Source: Sphingosinicellaceae bacterium (GTDB lineage: Bacteria > Pseudomonadota > Alphaproteobacteria > Sphingomonadales > Sphingomonadaceae). From it: DNA of 64,000 nucleotides. Under the pieces are notes generated by a model. It saw nothing but the letters and a program-made list of their open reading frames with translations, did no database searches and was not told the DNA's origin. Both the position numbers and the translations under genes were made by a program. The DNA lies in contig CP079108.1 of NCBI GenBank assembly GCA_019285715.1, forward strand, positions 1,317,001 through 1,381,000. Reading direction: 5' to 3'. Each line of letters begins with the position of its first letter. Position 1 is the stretch's first letter. Positions 27,500-37,002 of this stretch are shown here, in pieces.

Positions 27500-28320
27500 T
27501 GGCGGCTGCGGCCCCGGCAGGCGAGGCGGTCGGGGCGCAGCGGCTTGCCGGCCGAACCGCGCTGGTGACCGGCGCGCTCGGCGGGATCGGCCTGCCGATT
27601 GCCGAGCGCTTCGCCGCCGAGGGCTGTGCCGTGATCCTGGCCGACCTTGCGGACCACGACGATCCGGCGGCGACCGCTGCCCTCGGACGGGCCGGCAAAA
27701 ACGCGCGCTACCTACGGCTCGACATCACCAGCCAGGCCGACTGGCAGGAAGCGGCCACGAAAATCGGCGAAGGTGGCGGCACGCTCCACATTCTCGTCAA
27801 CAACGCGGGCATAGCGACCACCGGGGCCATCGCGGGCGTGCCGCTCGAGGATTGGCGTCGGACGATGACGGTCAACTGCGAGGGCGCGTTCCTCGGCGTT
27901 CAGACCCTTATCGCACTGCTGGCCGCGGGAGCCCGAGCCTCGGGTTCATGGTCGAGCGTGATCAACCTGTCCTCCATCCTCGGCATCGTCGGCTACGCAG
28001 ACAGCGCCGCATACTCGGCGAGCAAGGGGGCGATCCGTGCTTTCAGCAAGGCGGCGGCAGTCGAATTCGCGCGCTCGGGCGACCGCATCCCCGTCAACGC
28101 GCTGCATCCCGGCTTCGTCCGCACCCCGATGACGGTGAAGGGTGCGGCCGAGATGGCAGGCGGCGATGCGCTGCTCGACAGTCTCGCTGCCGCGACCCCG
28201 ATGGGACGGCTCGCGGAGGTCCACGAAATCGCCGCTGCGGCCGCCTTCCTCGCCTCCGACGACAGCAGCTTCATGACCGGTGCCGAACTCGTGATCGATG
28301 GCGGCTGGACCGCGCAATAG
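27499..28320 (+). CDS. Short-chain dehydrogenase/reductase (SDR)
   Basis: A 273-residue classical SDR, an NAD(P)-dependent oxidoreductase for an alcohol or ketone. VTGALGGIG (23-31) is the nucleotide-binding loop, VNNAG the stabilising motif, and INLSS with YSASKGA gives the Ser-Tyr-Lys catalytic residues. The C-terminus (VIDGGWTAQ) is typical. The ATG at 27499 overlaps the receptor's stop codon by one base (TGATG); a longer frame inside the receptor gene is rejected. It lies 13 bases before the Rieske oxygenase gene. Confidence 0.9.
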   Translation: MAAAAPAGEAVGAQRLAGRTALVTGALGGIGLPIAERFAAEGCAVILADLADHDDPAATAALGRAGKNARYLRLDITSQADWQEAATKIGEGGGTLHILVNNAGIATTGAIAGVPLEDWRRTMTVNCEGAFLGVQTLIALLAAGARASGSWSSVINLSSILGIVGYADSAAYSASKGAIRAFSKAAAVEFARSGDRIPVNALHPGFVRTPMTVKGAAEMAGGDALLDSLAAATPMGRLAEVHEIAAAAAFLASDDSSFMTGAELVIDGGWTAQ

Positions 28321-28333
28321 ACTGGAAACTGGC

Positions 28334-29701
28334 ATGGCGAAGATCGAACAGGAGTTTCACGCGGCCTGGCAGTCGCAGGGCGAATATCAGGCGACGCCGT
28401 TCCTGCCGCGCAAGCCGATCCCTGATATCGGCCACGAGCGCATCGATGGCGAGCGGTTTCATTCGCCTGACTTCATGGCGCGCGAGTGGTCGCATATCTG
28501 GACGAAGACGTGGAATATCGGCTGCCACGTCAGCGAGTTGCCCGACCCGGGTTCTTTCCGCGTCCACACGCTCGGCAAGGAATCACTATTGTTCGTGCGT
28601 GGCGAGGACGAGGTCGTCCGCGGCTTCTTCAACGTCTGCCAGCACCGCGGCAACATCCTCTGCCAGGTCCACGAGGGCGATGCGACTGTGTTCAAATGCC
28701 CGTTCCACGGCTGGGAGTGGAACGTCGACGGCACCCTGCGCCGGATCATGCACCCGCAGCTGTTCCCGCAGTTCAACGGCGGCATCGCGCCCGGCGAGCT
28801 CGATCTGCCGCCCCTCAAGGTCGAGACCTGGGGCGGCTGGGTGTGGTTCAACATGGACCTTGGCGCGCAGCCCCTCGCCGATTTCCTGGGCGAGGCCGGC
28901 CGCCACCTCGAAAGCTACGAGCTCGACAAGTTCAGTCTCGTCGAGTCCAAAAGCTTCGAGTGGCACGGCAACTGGAAGCACGCGCACGACGCCTTCAACG
29001 AGAGCTATCACTTCGAGGCGCTGCACCCTGAGTTCCTGCACTTCGCCGAAGGCTTCGACGTGCCGATCGAGCTGCTCGGCATCCACAGCCGCATGCTCAA
29101 CTTCAACAGCACGGTCAGCGAGATCATCGAGGAGCGCGACGAGATGACCCCGGTGCGCGAGAAGTTCCTGGGATCGCACGAGGACTACACCGGCTCGGCC
29201 AAGGACGTGCACCTCGACATCGTCGCCCGCAAGCGCGCGATGCAGGATGATACCCACCTGCCGTACAAACGCCTGAACGACGAGCAGCTGGCGCACCAGT
29301 ATCATTACACGTTCTTCCCGGGGACAACGTTCACCTCGACGCCCGAGGTTTCGATCGTCTTCCGCTACCGGCCGCACGAGAGCGATCCGAATTATTGCTA
29401 CTACGACTTCCTGATCACCCGCCACGACCCGCCGGGGTCGCCGCGCCCGGAGTTCGAGCATCGCCTGTACCGCCACGCCGAGCTGCCCGACTACGCCGAG
29501 GCGTTCGAGGGCACGTTCGACCCGGTGTTGTCGAACGTGCTGCGGCAGGACGGTTCGAACATGCCGACGATGCAGCAGGGCACGCAGTCCGAGGGTTTCC
29601 GCGGCATGATACTGGGCGAGCAGGAGGTGCGTTTGCGACATTTTCACCAGACGATCGATCGGTACCTGATGGGCAATGCCCCACGGACGGGGGACCGATA
29701 A
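28334..29701 (+). CDS. Rieske non-heme iron oxygenase, alpha subunit
   Basis: A 455-residue ring-hydroxylating or demethylating oxygenase. The Rieske [2Fe-2S] ligands are Cys102, His104, Cys122 and His125 (CQHRG and CPFHGWEW). The mononuclear iron site is in NESYHFEALHPE, with His226 and His231. Start at 28334 (MAKIEQEFHAAW) follows GGAAACT. No small beta subunit is encoded nearby, so it may be an alpha-only enzyme like those of Rieske monooxygenases. A ferredoxin three genes downstream is the likely electron donor; a reductase is missing from the operon. Substrate unknown. Confidence 0.92.
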   Translation: MAKIEQEFHAAWQSQGEYQATPFLPRKPIPDIGHERIDGERFHSPDFMAREWSHIWTKTWNIGCHVSELPDPGSFRVHTLGKESLLFVRGEDEVVRGFFNVCQHRGNILCQVHEGDATVFKCPFHGWEWNVDGTLRRIMHPQLFPQFNGGIAPGELDLPPLKVETWGGWVWFNMDLGAQPLADFLGEAGRHLESYELDKFSLVESKSFEWHGNWKHAHDAFNESYHFEALHPEFLHFAEGFDVPIELLGIHSRMLNFNSTVSEIIEERDEMTPVREKFLGSHEDYTGSAKDVHLDIVARKRAMQDDTHLPYKRLNDEQLAHQYHYTFFPGTTFTSTPEVSIVFRYRPHESDPNYCYYDFLITRHDPPGSPRPEFEHRLYRHAELPDYAEAFEGTFDPVLSNVLRQDGSNMPTMQQGTQSEGFRGMILGEQEVRLRHFHQTIDRYLMGNAPRTGDR

Positions 29702-30495
29702 TGACCGCTCCGGCGCGTATCCACGTCATCAGCGGCGGTCGTTTCCACGACTTCGACCTCGCGCGCCGCACCCTGCTCAACCTGATCGGCGAGGACGACC
29801 GCACCCGCGCCACCTGCGCGCAGGACTTCACCGGCATCGACCAGCTCGACGGCTATGCAGGGCTCATCCTCTACACCTGCGACCTGATGCCGACGGATGC
29901 TGAGGCCGATGCGATCGATGCGTTCGTCAGCGGTGGCGGCCGGCTGTTCGCCCTCCACGCTGCCAACGCCGAGCTCGAGTTCACCGATGGCCCCGAGATC
30001 GTCGCCAGCGGCGTGCGCATCCCGGGCCTCGTCAAGCCGACCGCGGTGACCGTCGCGCCCAAGTTCATCGCGCTCATCGGCAGCCGCTTCCAGGCGCACC
30101 TCGCGGCGGAGACGATGCACATCCACGTCGAGGACCACGCCCACCCGATCACCGCGGGCCTGCAGGACTTCGAGATCGTCGACGAGCCGTACCTGGCGAC
30201 ACCCGTCGGCGAATATCACACCCTGTTGTCGGCCCGGTACAGCGGCAAGGCGAACGGCTACATCCTGTCGGACTGGCCGGACGACCCGCCGCGCCCACAG
30301 CTTTACGTTAAGGATCACGGCGCCGGCGGCGTCCTTTACACACCCCTCGGCCACGCCTGCGGCAAGTTCGACATGCAGCCGATGATGGAGGAGGCACCGG
30401 TGGTCCGCGGCCCCTGGGACGAGCCGATCTTCCAGGAGATCCTGCGCCGCGGCATTGGCTGGATCGTCGAAGGCCACACGGCCACCGCAGGATGA
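29701..30495 (+). CDS. ThuA-like domain protein
   Basis: A 264-residue protein of the ThuA/class I glutamine-amidotransferase-like fold. Visible features are IHVISGGRFHDFDLARRTLL at the start, GLILYT and GGRLFALHAANA in the core, EDHAHPITAGL, and VLYTPLGHACGKFDMQP near the end, the position where ThuA proteins have Y-x-x-L-G-H. Start at 29701 shares a base with the oxygenase TAA (TAATG). ThuA proteins are usually linked to carbohydrate oxidation, so one inside a Rieske operon is unusual. It may act on a glycoside, lactone or keto intermediate; its biochemical role is open. Confidence 0.8.
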   Translation: MTAPARIHVISGGRFHDFDLARRTLLNLIGEDDRTRATCAQDFTGIDQLDGYAGLILYTCDLMPTDAEADAIDAFVSGGGRLFALHAANAELEFTDGPEIVASGVRIPGLVKPTAVTVAPKFIALIGSRFQAHLAAETMHIHVEDHAHPITAGLQDFEIVDEPYLATPVGEYHTLLSARYSGKANGYILSDWPDDPPRPQLYVKDHGAGGVLYTPLGHACGKFDMQPMMEEAPVVRGPWDEPIFQEILRRGIGWIVEGHTATAG

Positions 30496-31238
30496 GCCTC
30501 GACGCGGAGCTCGCCGGCAAAGTCGTCATCGTCACCGGAGCCGCCTCGGGGATCGGCGCCCGCACCGTCGAGCGGATCCTCGCGGCCGGGGGGAGCGTCG
30601 TCGCCGTCGACCGCGTCGCCACCGCGCGCCCTGCAACGCTGAATGCCGTGTTCGACGTGACCGACGAGGACGGCTGGCGGGCCCTCGCCGCGCAGGTCGT
30701 CGAACGCTTCGGACGCATCGACGGGCTGGTCAACTGCGCCGGCGTGATCCGCATGGGCGCGGTCGTCGACCTGTCGCTGGCCGACTTCCGCACGGTGATG
30801 GCGGTCAACGTCGAGGGCGTCTTCCTCGGCATGAAGTACGTCCTGCCGGCGATGCTGGCGGCGGCCAGCGGTGCGGTCGTCAACCTGTCCTCGACCGCCG
30901 GCATCGCCGGAGCGGCGGGGGCGGGCGCCTATTGTGCGAGCAAGGGCGCGGTGCGGATGCTGTCAAAGTCCGCCGCGCTCGAGGCGATCGCGGCGGGCGG
31001 CCACGTCCGCGTCAACTCGCTCCACCCGGCGATGACCGAGACGCCGATGGTCGCCGACATCGTGCGCCAGCTTGGTGGCGATGCTGCAATCGAGGACCAG
31101 ATGCGGGCCCTCCAGCCGTCTGGCAATTTCATCCCGGCGGACGCCGTGGTCGACGGCATCCTGTTCTTGCTCTCCGACCGCTCGGTCTTCATGAATGGGA
31201 CCGAGTTGATCGTCGACAACGGATTCACCGCGCAATGA
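30492..31238 (+). CDS. Short-chain dehydrogenase/reductase (SDR)
   Basis: A second, 248-residue classical SDR in the operon. VTGAASGIG (14-22), NCAG, VNLSSTAG and YCASKGA provide the cofactor-binding and Ser-Tyr-Lys motifs; the end is IVDNGFTAQ. Asp near the end of beta-2 (VAVDRVA) suggests NAD over NADP. The ATG overlaps the ThuA-like stop (ATGA), and its own stop overlaps the ferredoxin start (ATGA). It differs clearly from the first SDR, so the pathway probably has two separate alcohol or ketone steps. Confidence 0.9.
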   Translation: MSLDAELAGKVVIVTGAASGIGARTVERILAAGGSVVAVDRVATARPATLNAVFDVTDEDGWRALAAQVVERFGRIDGLVNCAGVIRMGAVVDLSLADFRTVMAVNVEGVFLGMKYVLPAMLAAASGAVVNLSSTAGIAGAAGAGAYCASKGAVRMLSKSAALEAIAAGGHVRVNSLHPAMTETPMVADIVRQLGGDAAIEDQMRALQPSGNFIPADAVVDGILFLLSDRSVFMNGTELIVDNGFTAQ

Positions 31239-31603
31239 CCGAGGGCGAGCTCGATACACCGGTCGATTTCGTGCCCGCGCTGGGCACCGGCGACATCGCC
31301 CCCGGCACCCTGAAGGTCGTCAAGGCCGGCGGCTTCGACGTCATGGTCGTCAACCTTGCGGGCGAGTTCTTCGCTGTCGAGAACCGCTGCAGCCATGCCG
31401 AGAGCACGCTTGACGGCGGTCGCCTCCGCATGGGCCGCATTTCGTGCCCGCTGCACGGCGCGATGTTCGATATCCGGACCGGCGGCTCCAAGAGCGGCAA
31501 CCTCGTGCGGACCGGACTCCGCACCTTCGCGACGCGCATCGACGGGGACATGGTGCTGGTCGCGACGATCCCGACGCCGGCGCTGACCCAGCCTGTGAGC
31601 TAG
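31235..31603 (+). CDS. Rieske-type ferredoxin
   Basis: A 122-residue [2Fe-2S] protein with ligands Cys52, His54, Cys71 and His74 (RCSHAEST and CPLHGAMFD). Small size and lack of a membrane anchor fit the ferredoxin component of a Rieske oxygenase system, passing electrons from a reductase to the alpha subunit at 28334. It is the last gene of the operon and overlaps the convergent LysR gene by four bases. Start chosen at 31235, where ATGA overlaps the SDR stop. Confidence 0.9.
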   Translation: MTEGELDTPVDFVPALGTGDIAPGTLKVVKAGGFDVMVVNLAGEFFAVENRCSHAESTLDGGRLRMGRISCPLHGAMFDIRTGGSKSGNLVRTGLRTFATRIDGDMVLVATIPTPALTQPVS

Positions 31604-32505
31604 GTTGCGAGCTCGGGTTTGTCGGACCCGGTGACGATGTCGATCAGCTTGCGGCATGCCGGCGACACGTCGCGGTTGTGGATCAGCCACAGGCGGCTGA
31701 TCGCGCCGGGCGAGACCAGCGGACGATAGACGAGATCCTCGAGGTGGAGCGCCGCCAGCGACCGCGCCAGCACGGTGATACCGAAACCCGCGGCGACCAG
31801 CCCGAGCAATGTCGCCAGCGCCCCGACCTCCTGCACCACCCGCGGCTCGAAGCCGGCGGCGCGGCAAAGCCGCGTCAGGTGCTCGTTGAAGCCCGAGCCG
31901 AGCTTGCTTTCGTACAGCACGAACGCTTCGTCGCTCAGGTCGGCGATACCCAGCGTCGCGCGGGCCGCCAGCCGGTGGTCGGCGCGCATCGCGACCAGGA
32001 TATCCTCTTCGAGCAACATGCTGGCGACCAGCGTCGACGGCAGCACCGGCGGCTCGACCCCGCGGATGAAGCCGACATCGAGGGCCCGTTCAGCGAGCCG
32101 CTCGATCTGGCTGGCACGCGGCATCTCGGCGAGGTCGAGGTGGACCGCGGGGTAGGCGGCGCGGAAGTCGAACAGCGCCTTCGACAGCAGCGGCGTCAGC
32201 GGGGCCGACGTGATGAAGCCGATCGCCAGCTCGCCGATCTCGCCGCGCTCGGCCCGGCGCGCCGTGGCGATGGCGTGGTCCGCCTGCGCCAGCGTCTTGC
32301 GCGCCTCGTCGAGGAACGCCTTGCCGGCCTCGGTCAGCCGCACCCGGCGGCTGGTGCGCTCGAACAATTCGAGCCCGAGTTCGGTCTCGAGCGCCCGTAT
32401 CTGCTGGCTGAGCGGCGGCTGCGAAATGCCGAGGCGCATTGCCGCACGTCCGAAGTGCAGTTCCTCGGCGACGCCGACGAAGTACCTGAAGTGACGCAAT
32501 TCCAC
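31600..32505 (-). CDS. LysR-family transcriptional regulator
   Basis: A 301-residue activator. The N-terminal winged helix (LHFGRAAMRLGISQPPLSQQI, in parts) is followed by the linker helix and a periplasmic-binding-like effector domain. It is divergent from the RND efflux operon at 32667 and convergent with the Rieske operon. A GTGCCG-N14-CGGCAC inverted repeat between it and the RND operon is a plausible binding site. Regulation of the pump is more likely than of the Rieske operon, whose own TetR lies upstream. Confidence 0.9.
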   Translation of the reverse strand: MELRHFRYFVGVAEELHFGRAAMRLGISQPPLSQQIRALETELGLELFERTSRRVRLTEAGKAFLDEARKTLAQADHAIATARRAERGEIGELAIGFITSAPLTPLLSKALFDFRAAYPAVHLDLAEMPRASQIERLAERALDVGFIRGVEPPVLPSTLVASMLLEEDILVAMRADHRLAARATLGIADLSDEAFVLYESKLGSGFNEHLTRLCRAAGFEPRVVQEVGALATLLGLVAAGFGITVLARSLAALHLEDLVYRPLVSPGAISRLWLIHNRDVSPACRKLIDIVTGSDKPELAT

Positions 32506-32530
32506 GATCGGGTCGCCCTGCCTATCAATC

Positions 32531-32556
32531 GTGCCGTATCAGGTATTGGACGGCAC
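32531..32556. promoter_or_regulatory. Inverted repeat between LysR and RND genes
   Basis: GTGCCG and CGGCAC arms separated by 14 bases, 26 bases upstream of the LysR start. Spacing and position suit a LysR-type site, which is inference. Confidence 0.4.
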
Positions 32557-32666
32557 TGCAGCATTTCATCAGATCGACCCTCGGCCCAGCGAGCGCTGCC
32601 CCGCGACGGCTTGCGGTATGGCGTTTGCGCGGAGCGTGTCTGTAGTGATGTTGTGATCGGCCCCTC

Positions 32667-35600
32667 GTGATCGGTATCGTTAAAATCGCGTTGCAGCGGC
32701 CGCTGACGTTTATCGTCATGGCGATGCTGATCGCCATCGTCGGCATCCTCGCGGCGCTGCGCACCCCGGTCGACATCTTCCCAAACATCCGCGTGCCGGT
32801 CATCGCGGTGGCGTGGAACTACGCCGGCCTGTCGCCCGACGACATGGCCGGGCGCATCGTGACGCCGTACGAGCGCGTCCTGACGACGACGGTCAACGAT
32901 ATCGAGCATATCGAAAGCCAGTCGCTGCAGGGCATCGGCATCGTCAAGATCTTCTTCCAGCCGGGCGCCGATATCCGGACCGCAACGGCGCAGGTGACCT
33001 CGATCTCGCAGAGCGTCCTGAAGCAGTTGCCGCCTGGCGTGACCCCGCCGCTGATCCTCAACTACAGCGCCTCGACGGTGCCGATCCTGCAGCTCGCACT
33101 GTCGGGCAAGGGGCTGAGCGAGCAGCAGTTGTTCGACATCGGGCAGACCCAGGTGCGGACGACGCTGGTCACCGTGCCCGGCGCAGCGATCCCCTATCCG
33201 TCGGGCGGCAAGGCGCGGCAGGTGCAGATCGACATCGACCCGCAGGCGCTGCAATCGAAGGGCCTGTCGGCGCAGGACGTCGGCAACGCCATTGCCGCGC
33301 AGAACCAGATCAACCCCGCCGGCTTCGCCAAGATCGGGTCGTACCAGTACAGCATCAAGCTCAACAACGCCCCCGACACCATCGCCGGGCTGAACGACTT
33401 GCCGGTCAAGGTCGTCAACGGCGCGACGATCTACATGCGCGACGTCGCCTATGTCCGCGACGGCAGCGGGCCGCAGACCAATGTCGTCCACGTCGACGGT
33501 CGCCGGTCGGTGCTGATGACGATCCTCAAGAACGGTGCGACCTCGACGCTGGCGATCGTCCAGGGCGTCAAGGACAGCCTGCCCGGCATCGCCGCGACGT
33601 TGCCCGAAAGCCTGCGCATCGTGCCGATCGGCGACCAGTCGATATTCGTGAAGGGCGCCGTCACCGGCGTCGTCGTCGAGGGCGCGATCGCCGCGGCACT
33701 GACCTCGCTGATGATCCTGCTGTTCCTCGGCTCGTGGCGTTCGACGGTGATCATCGCCTTGTCGATCCCGCTCTCGGTGCTGGCGGCGGTGGCGATGCTG
33801 GCGGCGTCCGGCCAGACCCTCAACGTGATGACGCTCGGCGGCCTCGCGCTCGCGGTCGGCATCCTGGTCGACGACGCCACCGTCACCATCGAGAGCATCG
33901 AGTGGCACCTCGAGAAGGGCAAGACCGTCATCCAGTCGATCCTCGACGGGGCCGCGCAGATCGTCACCCCGGCGTTCGTCTCACTGCTGTGCATCTGCAT
34001 CGTTTTCGTGCCGATGTTTTTCCTGCCGGGCGTTGCCGGCTTCCTGTTCGTGCCGCTGGCGATGGCGGTGGTGTTCGCGATGATCGCGTCGTTCGTGTTG
34101 TCGCGCACGCTGGTGCCGACGATGGCGATGTACCTGCTGCGGCCGCACCATGTCGGCGAGGACGGCCACGCCGCCGGCAAGCCGACGTCGCGCAACCCGC
34201 TGGTCCGCTTCCAGCGCGGCTTCGAAAGCAATTTTGCGCGCATCCGCGTCGGCTACGGCGGGCTGCTGGAGCGGGCGCTCGGGGCCCGCGCCCTGTTCAT
34301 GGGCGGCTTCCTGGCCGTCGTATTGCTGTCCTTCCTGCTGGTGCCGTTCCTCGGCAGCAACTTCTTCCCAACCGTCGACGCCGGGCAGATCACCATGCAC
34401 GTCCGTGCTCCGATCGGCTCACGGATCGAGGACACCGCCGCCGAGTTCGACCTGATCCAGCGCCGCATCCGCCAGCTCATCCCGCCGTCGCAACTGGCCT
34501 CGGTAGTGGATAACATCGGGCTGCCGGTCAGCGCGATCAACACGATCTACAACAACTCCGGGACCATCGGCTCCCAGGACGGCGATATCCTGATCGCGCT
34601 GACCAAGGAGCATCGCCCGACCGCGGACTATATTGCGACGCTGCGCCGCGAACTGCCGAGGGATTTCCCCGGCACGAATTTTGCCTTCTTGCCCGCCGAC
34701 ATCACCAGCCAGATCCTCAACTTCGGCGCACCGGCCCCGATCGATATCCAGGTTACTGGCAAGAAGGCGGCGGACAACACCGCTCATGCGGCGCGCATCC
34801 TGCGGGCCATCCGCTCGATCCCGGGCCTCGCCGACGCGCGCATCCAGCAGTCGGCGCGGTCGCCGCAGCTTAACGTCGAGATCGACCGCTCGCGCATCGG
34901 CCAGTACGGTCTGACCGAGCGCGACGTGACCAACAGCCTGTCGACGACGCTGGCGGGCACGGCGACCACCGCGCCGGTGTTCTTCCTCAATCCGGACAAC
35001 GGGGTCTCCTACGCGGTCGTCGCGCAGACGCCGGAATACCGCATCGGCTCGATTTCCGACCTGCAGGGCATCCCGGTCTCGGGCGGCCCCGGCACCGCTT
35101 CGCAGACGCTGGGCGGCCTCAGCACCGTCGTCCGGACCAACACCGCGCCGGTGATCAGCCACTACAACATTGCGCCTGTCATCGACATTTACGCGACCCC
35201 GCAAGGCCGCGACCTGGGCGCCGTGGCCGCCGACATCAACACGGCGATCCACGCCCTCAACAAGCAGAAGGCCAAGGGCGTGACGGTCACCCTGCGCGGG
35301 CAATACGTGACCATGAACGACAGTTTCACCGGCCTCGGCTTCGGCATTGTCGCAGCTATCGCGTTGATTTACTTGCTGATTGTCGTCAATTTCCAAAGCT
35401 GGGTCGACCCCTTCGTGATCATCACCGCCTTGCCCGCCGCACTTGCCGGAATAGTGTGGATGTTGTTCGCTACGGGCACCACGCTTTCGGTCCCGGCGCT
35501 GACCGGAGCGATCATGTGCATGGGCGTCGCCACCGCCAACTCGATCCTCGTCGTCAGCTTCGCCCGCGAACAGCTCGAGGAACTCGGCGACTCTACCAAG

Positions 35601-35858
35601 GCTGCACTCGAAGCCGGCATGGTCCGCTTCCGCCCAGTGCTGATGACCGCGCTCGCGATGATCATCGGCATGATGCCGATGGCGCTCGGCCTTGGCGACG
35701 GTGGCGAGCAGAACGCGCCGCTCGGTCGCGCCGTGATCGGGGGCTTGATCTTCGCCACCGTCGCCACCTTGTTCTTCGTGCCCACCATCTTCAGCTTCGT
35801 CCATCGGCATGGCCGGACCAAGCACGTCGCACAGGAGCTCGAGCTCGCCCATGCCTGA
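32667..35858 (+). CDS. RND efflux permease (HAE/AcrB-type)
   Basis: A 1063-residue inner-membrane proton antiporter with two repeats of a membrane segment plus periplasmic porter domain. The first helix is at about 11-30; helix 4 contains GILVDDATVTIESIE, with the paired Asp residues of the proton relay. VPMFFLPGVAG and RFRPVLMTALAMIIGMMPMALG are further family blocks. A GTG start is used. Unusually the permease precedes the membrane-fusion protein, with an 8-base overlap to it. With the next two genes it forms a full tripartite pump. Substrate unknown; a LysR regulator is divergent. Confidence 0.93.
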   Translation: MIGIVKIALQRPLTFIVMAMLIAIVGILAALRTPVDIFPNIRVPVIAVAWNYAGLSPDDMAGRIVTPYERVLTTTVNDIEHIESQSLQGIGIVKIFFQPGADIRTATAQVTSISQSVLKQLPPGVTPPLILNYSASTVPILQLALSGKGLSEQQLFDIGQTQVRTTLVTVPGAAIPYPSGGKARQVQIDIDPQALQSKGLSAQDVGNAIAAQNQINPAGFAKIGSYQYSIKLNNAPDTIAGLNDLPVKVVNGATIYMRDVAYVRDGSGPQTNVVHVDGRRSVLMTILKNGATSTLAIVQGVKDSLPGIAATLPESLRIVPIGDQSIFVKGAVTGVVVEGAIAAALTSLMILLFLGSWRSTVIIALSIPLSVLAAVAMLAASGQTLNVMTLGGLALAVGILVDDATVTIESIEWHLEKGKTVIQSILDGAAQIVTPAFVSLLCICIVFVPMFFLPGVAGFLFVPLAMAVVFAMIASFVLSRTLVPTMAMYLLRPHHVGEDGHAAGKPTSRNPLVRFQRGFESNFARIRVGYGGLLERALGARALFMGGFLAVVLLSFLLVPFLGSNFFPTVDAGQITMHVRAPIGSRIEDTAAEFDLIQRRIRQLIPPSQLASVVDNIGLPVSAINTIYNNSGTIGSQDGDILIALTKEHRPTADYIATLRRELPRDFPGTNFAFLPADITSQILNFGAPAPIDIQVTGKKAADNTAHAARILRAIRSIPGLADARIQQSARSPQLNVEIDRSRIGQYGLTERDVTNSLSTTLAGTATTAPVFFLNPDNGVSYAVVAQTPEYRIGSISDLQGIPVSGGPGTASQTLGGLSTVVRTNTAPVISHYNIAPVIDIYATPQGRDLGAVAADINTAIHALNKQKAKGVTVTLRGQYVTMNDSFTGLGFGIVAAIALIYLLIVVNFQSWVDPFVIITALPAALAGIVWMLFATGTTLSVPALTGAIMCMGVATANSILVVSFAREQLEELGDSTKAALEAGMVRFRPVLMTALAMIIGMMPMALGLGDGGEQNAPLGRAVIGGLIFATVATLFFVPTIFSFVHRHGRTKHVAQELELAHA

Positions 35859-37002
35859 TACGCGAAACCTCAAGCGCGCCGGAATCGGTGCCGCCGTCGT
35901 CGCTGTTGCCGTCGTCGGCTTCGGCATCGCCTCGCGCAGCAGCGCCGACCGCCAGCTCGTCGGCATCGCCAACGAAGCGGCGATCCCGGCGGTCGAGGTG
36001 GTCACGCCGAGCCGCGCCGACACGTCCTCCGGGCTCGTCCTGCCGGGCAGCGTGCAGGCGTACAACAGCGCCTCGATCTACGCCCGGACGAACGGCTACG
36101 TCCGCCGCTGGCTGGTCGACATCGGCGACCGCGTTGCCGCCGGGCAGACACTCGCCATCCTCGACGCGCCGGAGGTCGACCAGCAGCTGGCGCAGGCGCA
36201 GGCCGACTACCAGACCGCATTGGCCAACGAGGCGCTGGCCAAGAGCACCTCGGTGCGATGGACCGCGTTGCAGGCGAAGGACGCCGTCTCGCGGCAGGAA
36301 ACCGACGAGAAGGCCGGGGACCTCGCCTCCAAGACGGCCATCGCCAACGGCGAGCTCGCCAACCTCAAGCGCCTCCGCGCGCTGCAAGGCTTTACCCGCC
36401 TGACCGCTCCGTTCGCCGGGACCGTGACCAGCCGTTCCGCGCAGATCGGCGGCCTCGTTAGCTCCGGCACCGCGTCCGCAACGGCGTTGTTCACCGTGTC
36501 CGACGTCCACCGCATGCGGGTCTATGTCCGCGTTCCGCAGGGTGCGTCGGCGCAGGTCCATCCCGGGCTGCATGCGACGATGACCTTGCCCGAATATCCG
36601 GGCCGGACCTTCGACGTCGTGCTGACCCGCGCTGCCGGAGCCGTCGACCTGCAGTCGGGCACCGTGCTCGTCGAGCTACAGGCCGACAACGCCGGCCGCG
36701 CACTGAAGCCCGGCGCCTACGCCCAGGTCACTTTCCCGATCGCCGCCGCCGGCAACAGCGTCCGCCTGCCCGCCAGCGCGCTGATCTTCCGTGCCGACGG
36801 GCCGACTGTGGCGCTCGTCGACCGTAACGGGCGGGTCACGCTGAAGTCGGTGACGGTCGGCCGCGACGAGGGCAAGCAGGTCGAGATATCAGCCGGGCTG
36901 ACCGGTAGCGAGCGCATCGTCGACTCCCCGCCCGACGCGCTCGAGAACGGCGACAGGGTCCGCATCCAAAGCCCGCGCGAGGCGGCCCGTGCGCAGAGCT
37001 AG
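35851..37002 (+). CDS. RND periplasmic adaptor (membrane-fusion) protein
   Basis: A 383-residue adaptor linking the permease to the outer-membrane channel. An N-terminal membrane anchor (AAVVAVAVVGFGIA) is followed by the lipoyl half-motif RRWLVDIGDRVAAGQTLAILD, an alpha-hairpin rich in Ala/Gln, then the barrel (LTAPFAGTVTSRSAQIGGLV). The start at 35851 (MPDTRNLKRAG) overlaps the permease stop by eight bases; an earlier ATG at 35809 lies within the permease and is less likely. Its end overlaps the outer-membrane gene start. Confidence 0.9.
   Translation: MPDTRNLKRAGIGAAVVAVAVVGFGIASRSSADRQLVGIANEAAIPAVEVVTPSRADTSSGLVLPGSVQAYNSASIYARTNGYVRRWLVDIGDRVAAGQTLAILDAPEVDQQLAQAQADYQTALANEALAKSTSVRWTALQAKDAVSRQETDEKAGDLASKTAIANGELANLKRLRALQGFTRLTAPFAGTVTSRSAQIGGLVSSGTASATALFTVSDVHRMRVYVRVPQGASAQVHPGLHATMTLPEYPGRTFDVVLTRAAGAVDLQSGTVLVELQADNAGRALKPGAYAQVTFPIAAAGNSVRLPASALIFRADGPTVALVDRNGRVTLKSVTVGRDEGKQVEISAGLTGSERIVDSPPDALENGDRVRIQSPREAARAQS

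Noticed and set aside
34419-36065. Long minus-strand open frame opposite the RND permease
   Set aside because: Shadow of the permease and adaptor genes, with composition typical of reverse-strand GC-rich DNA.
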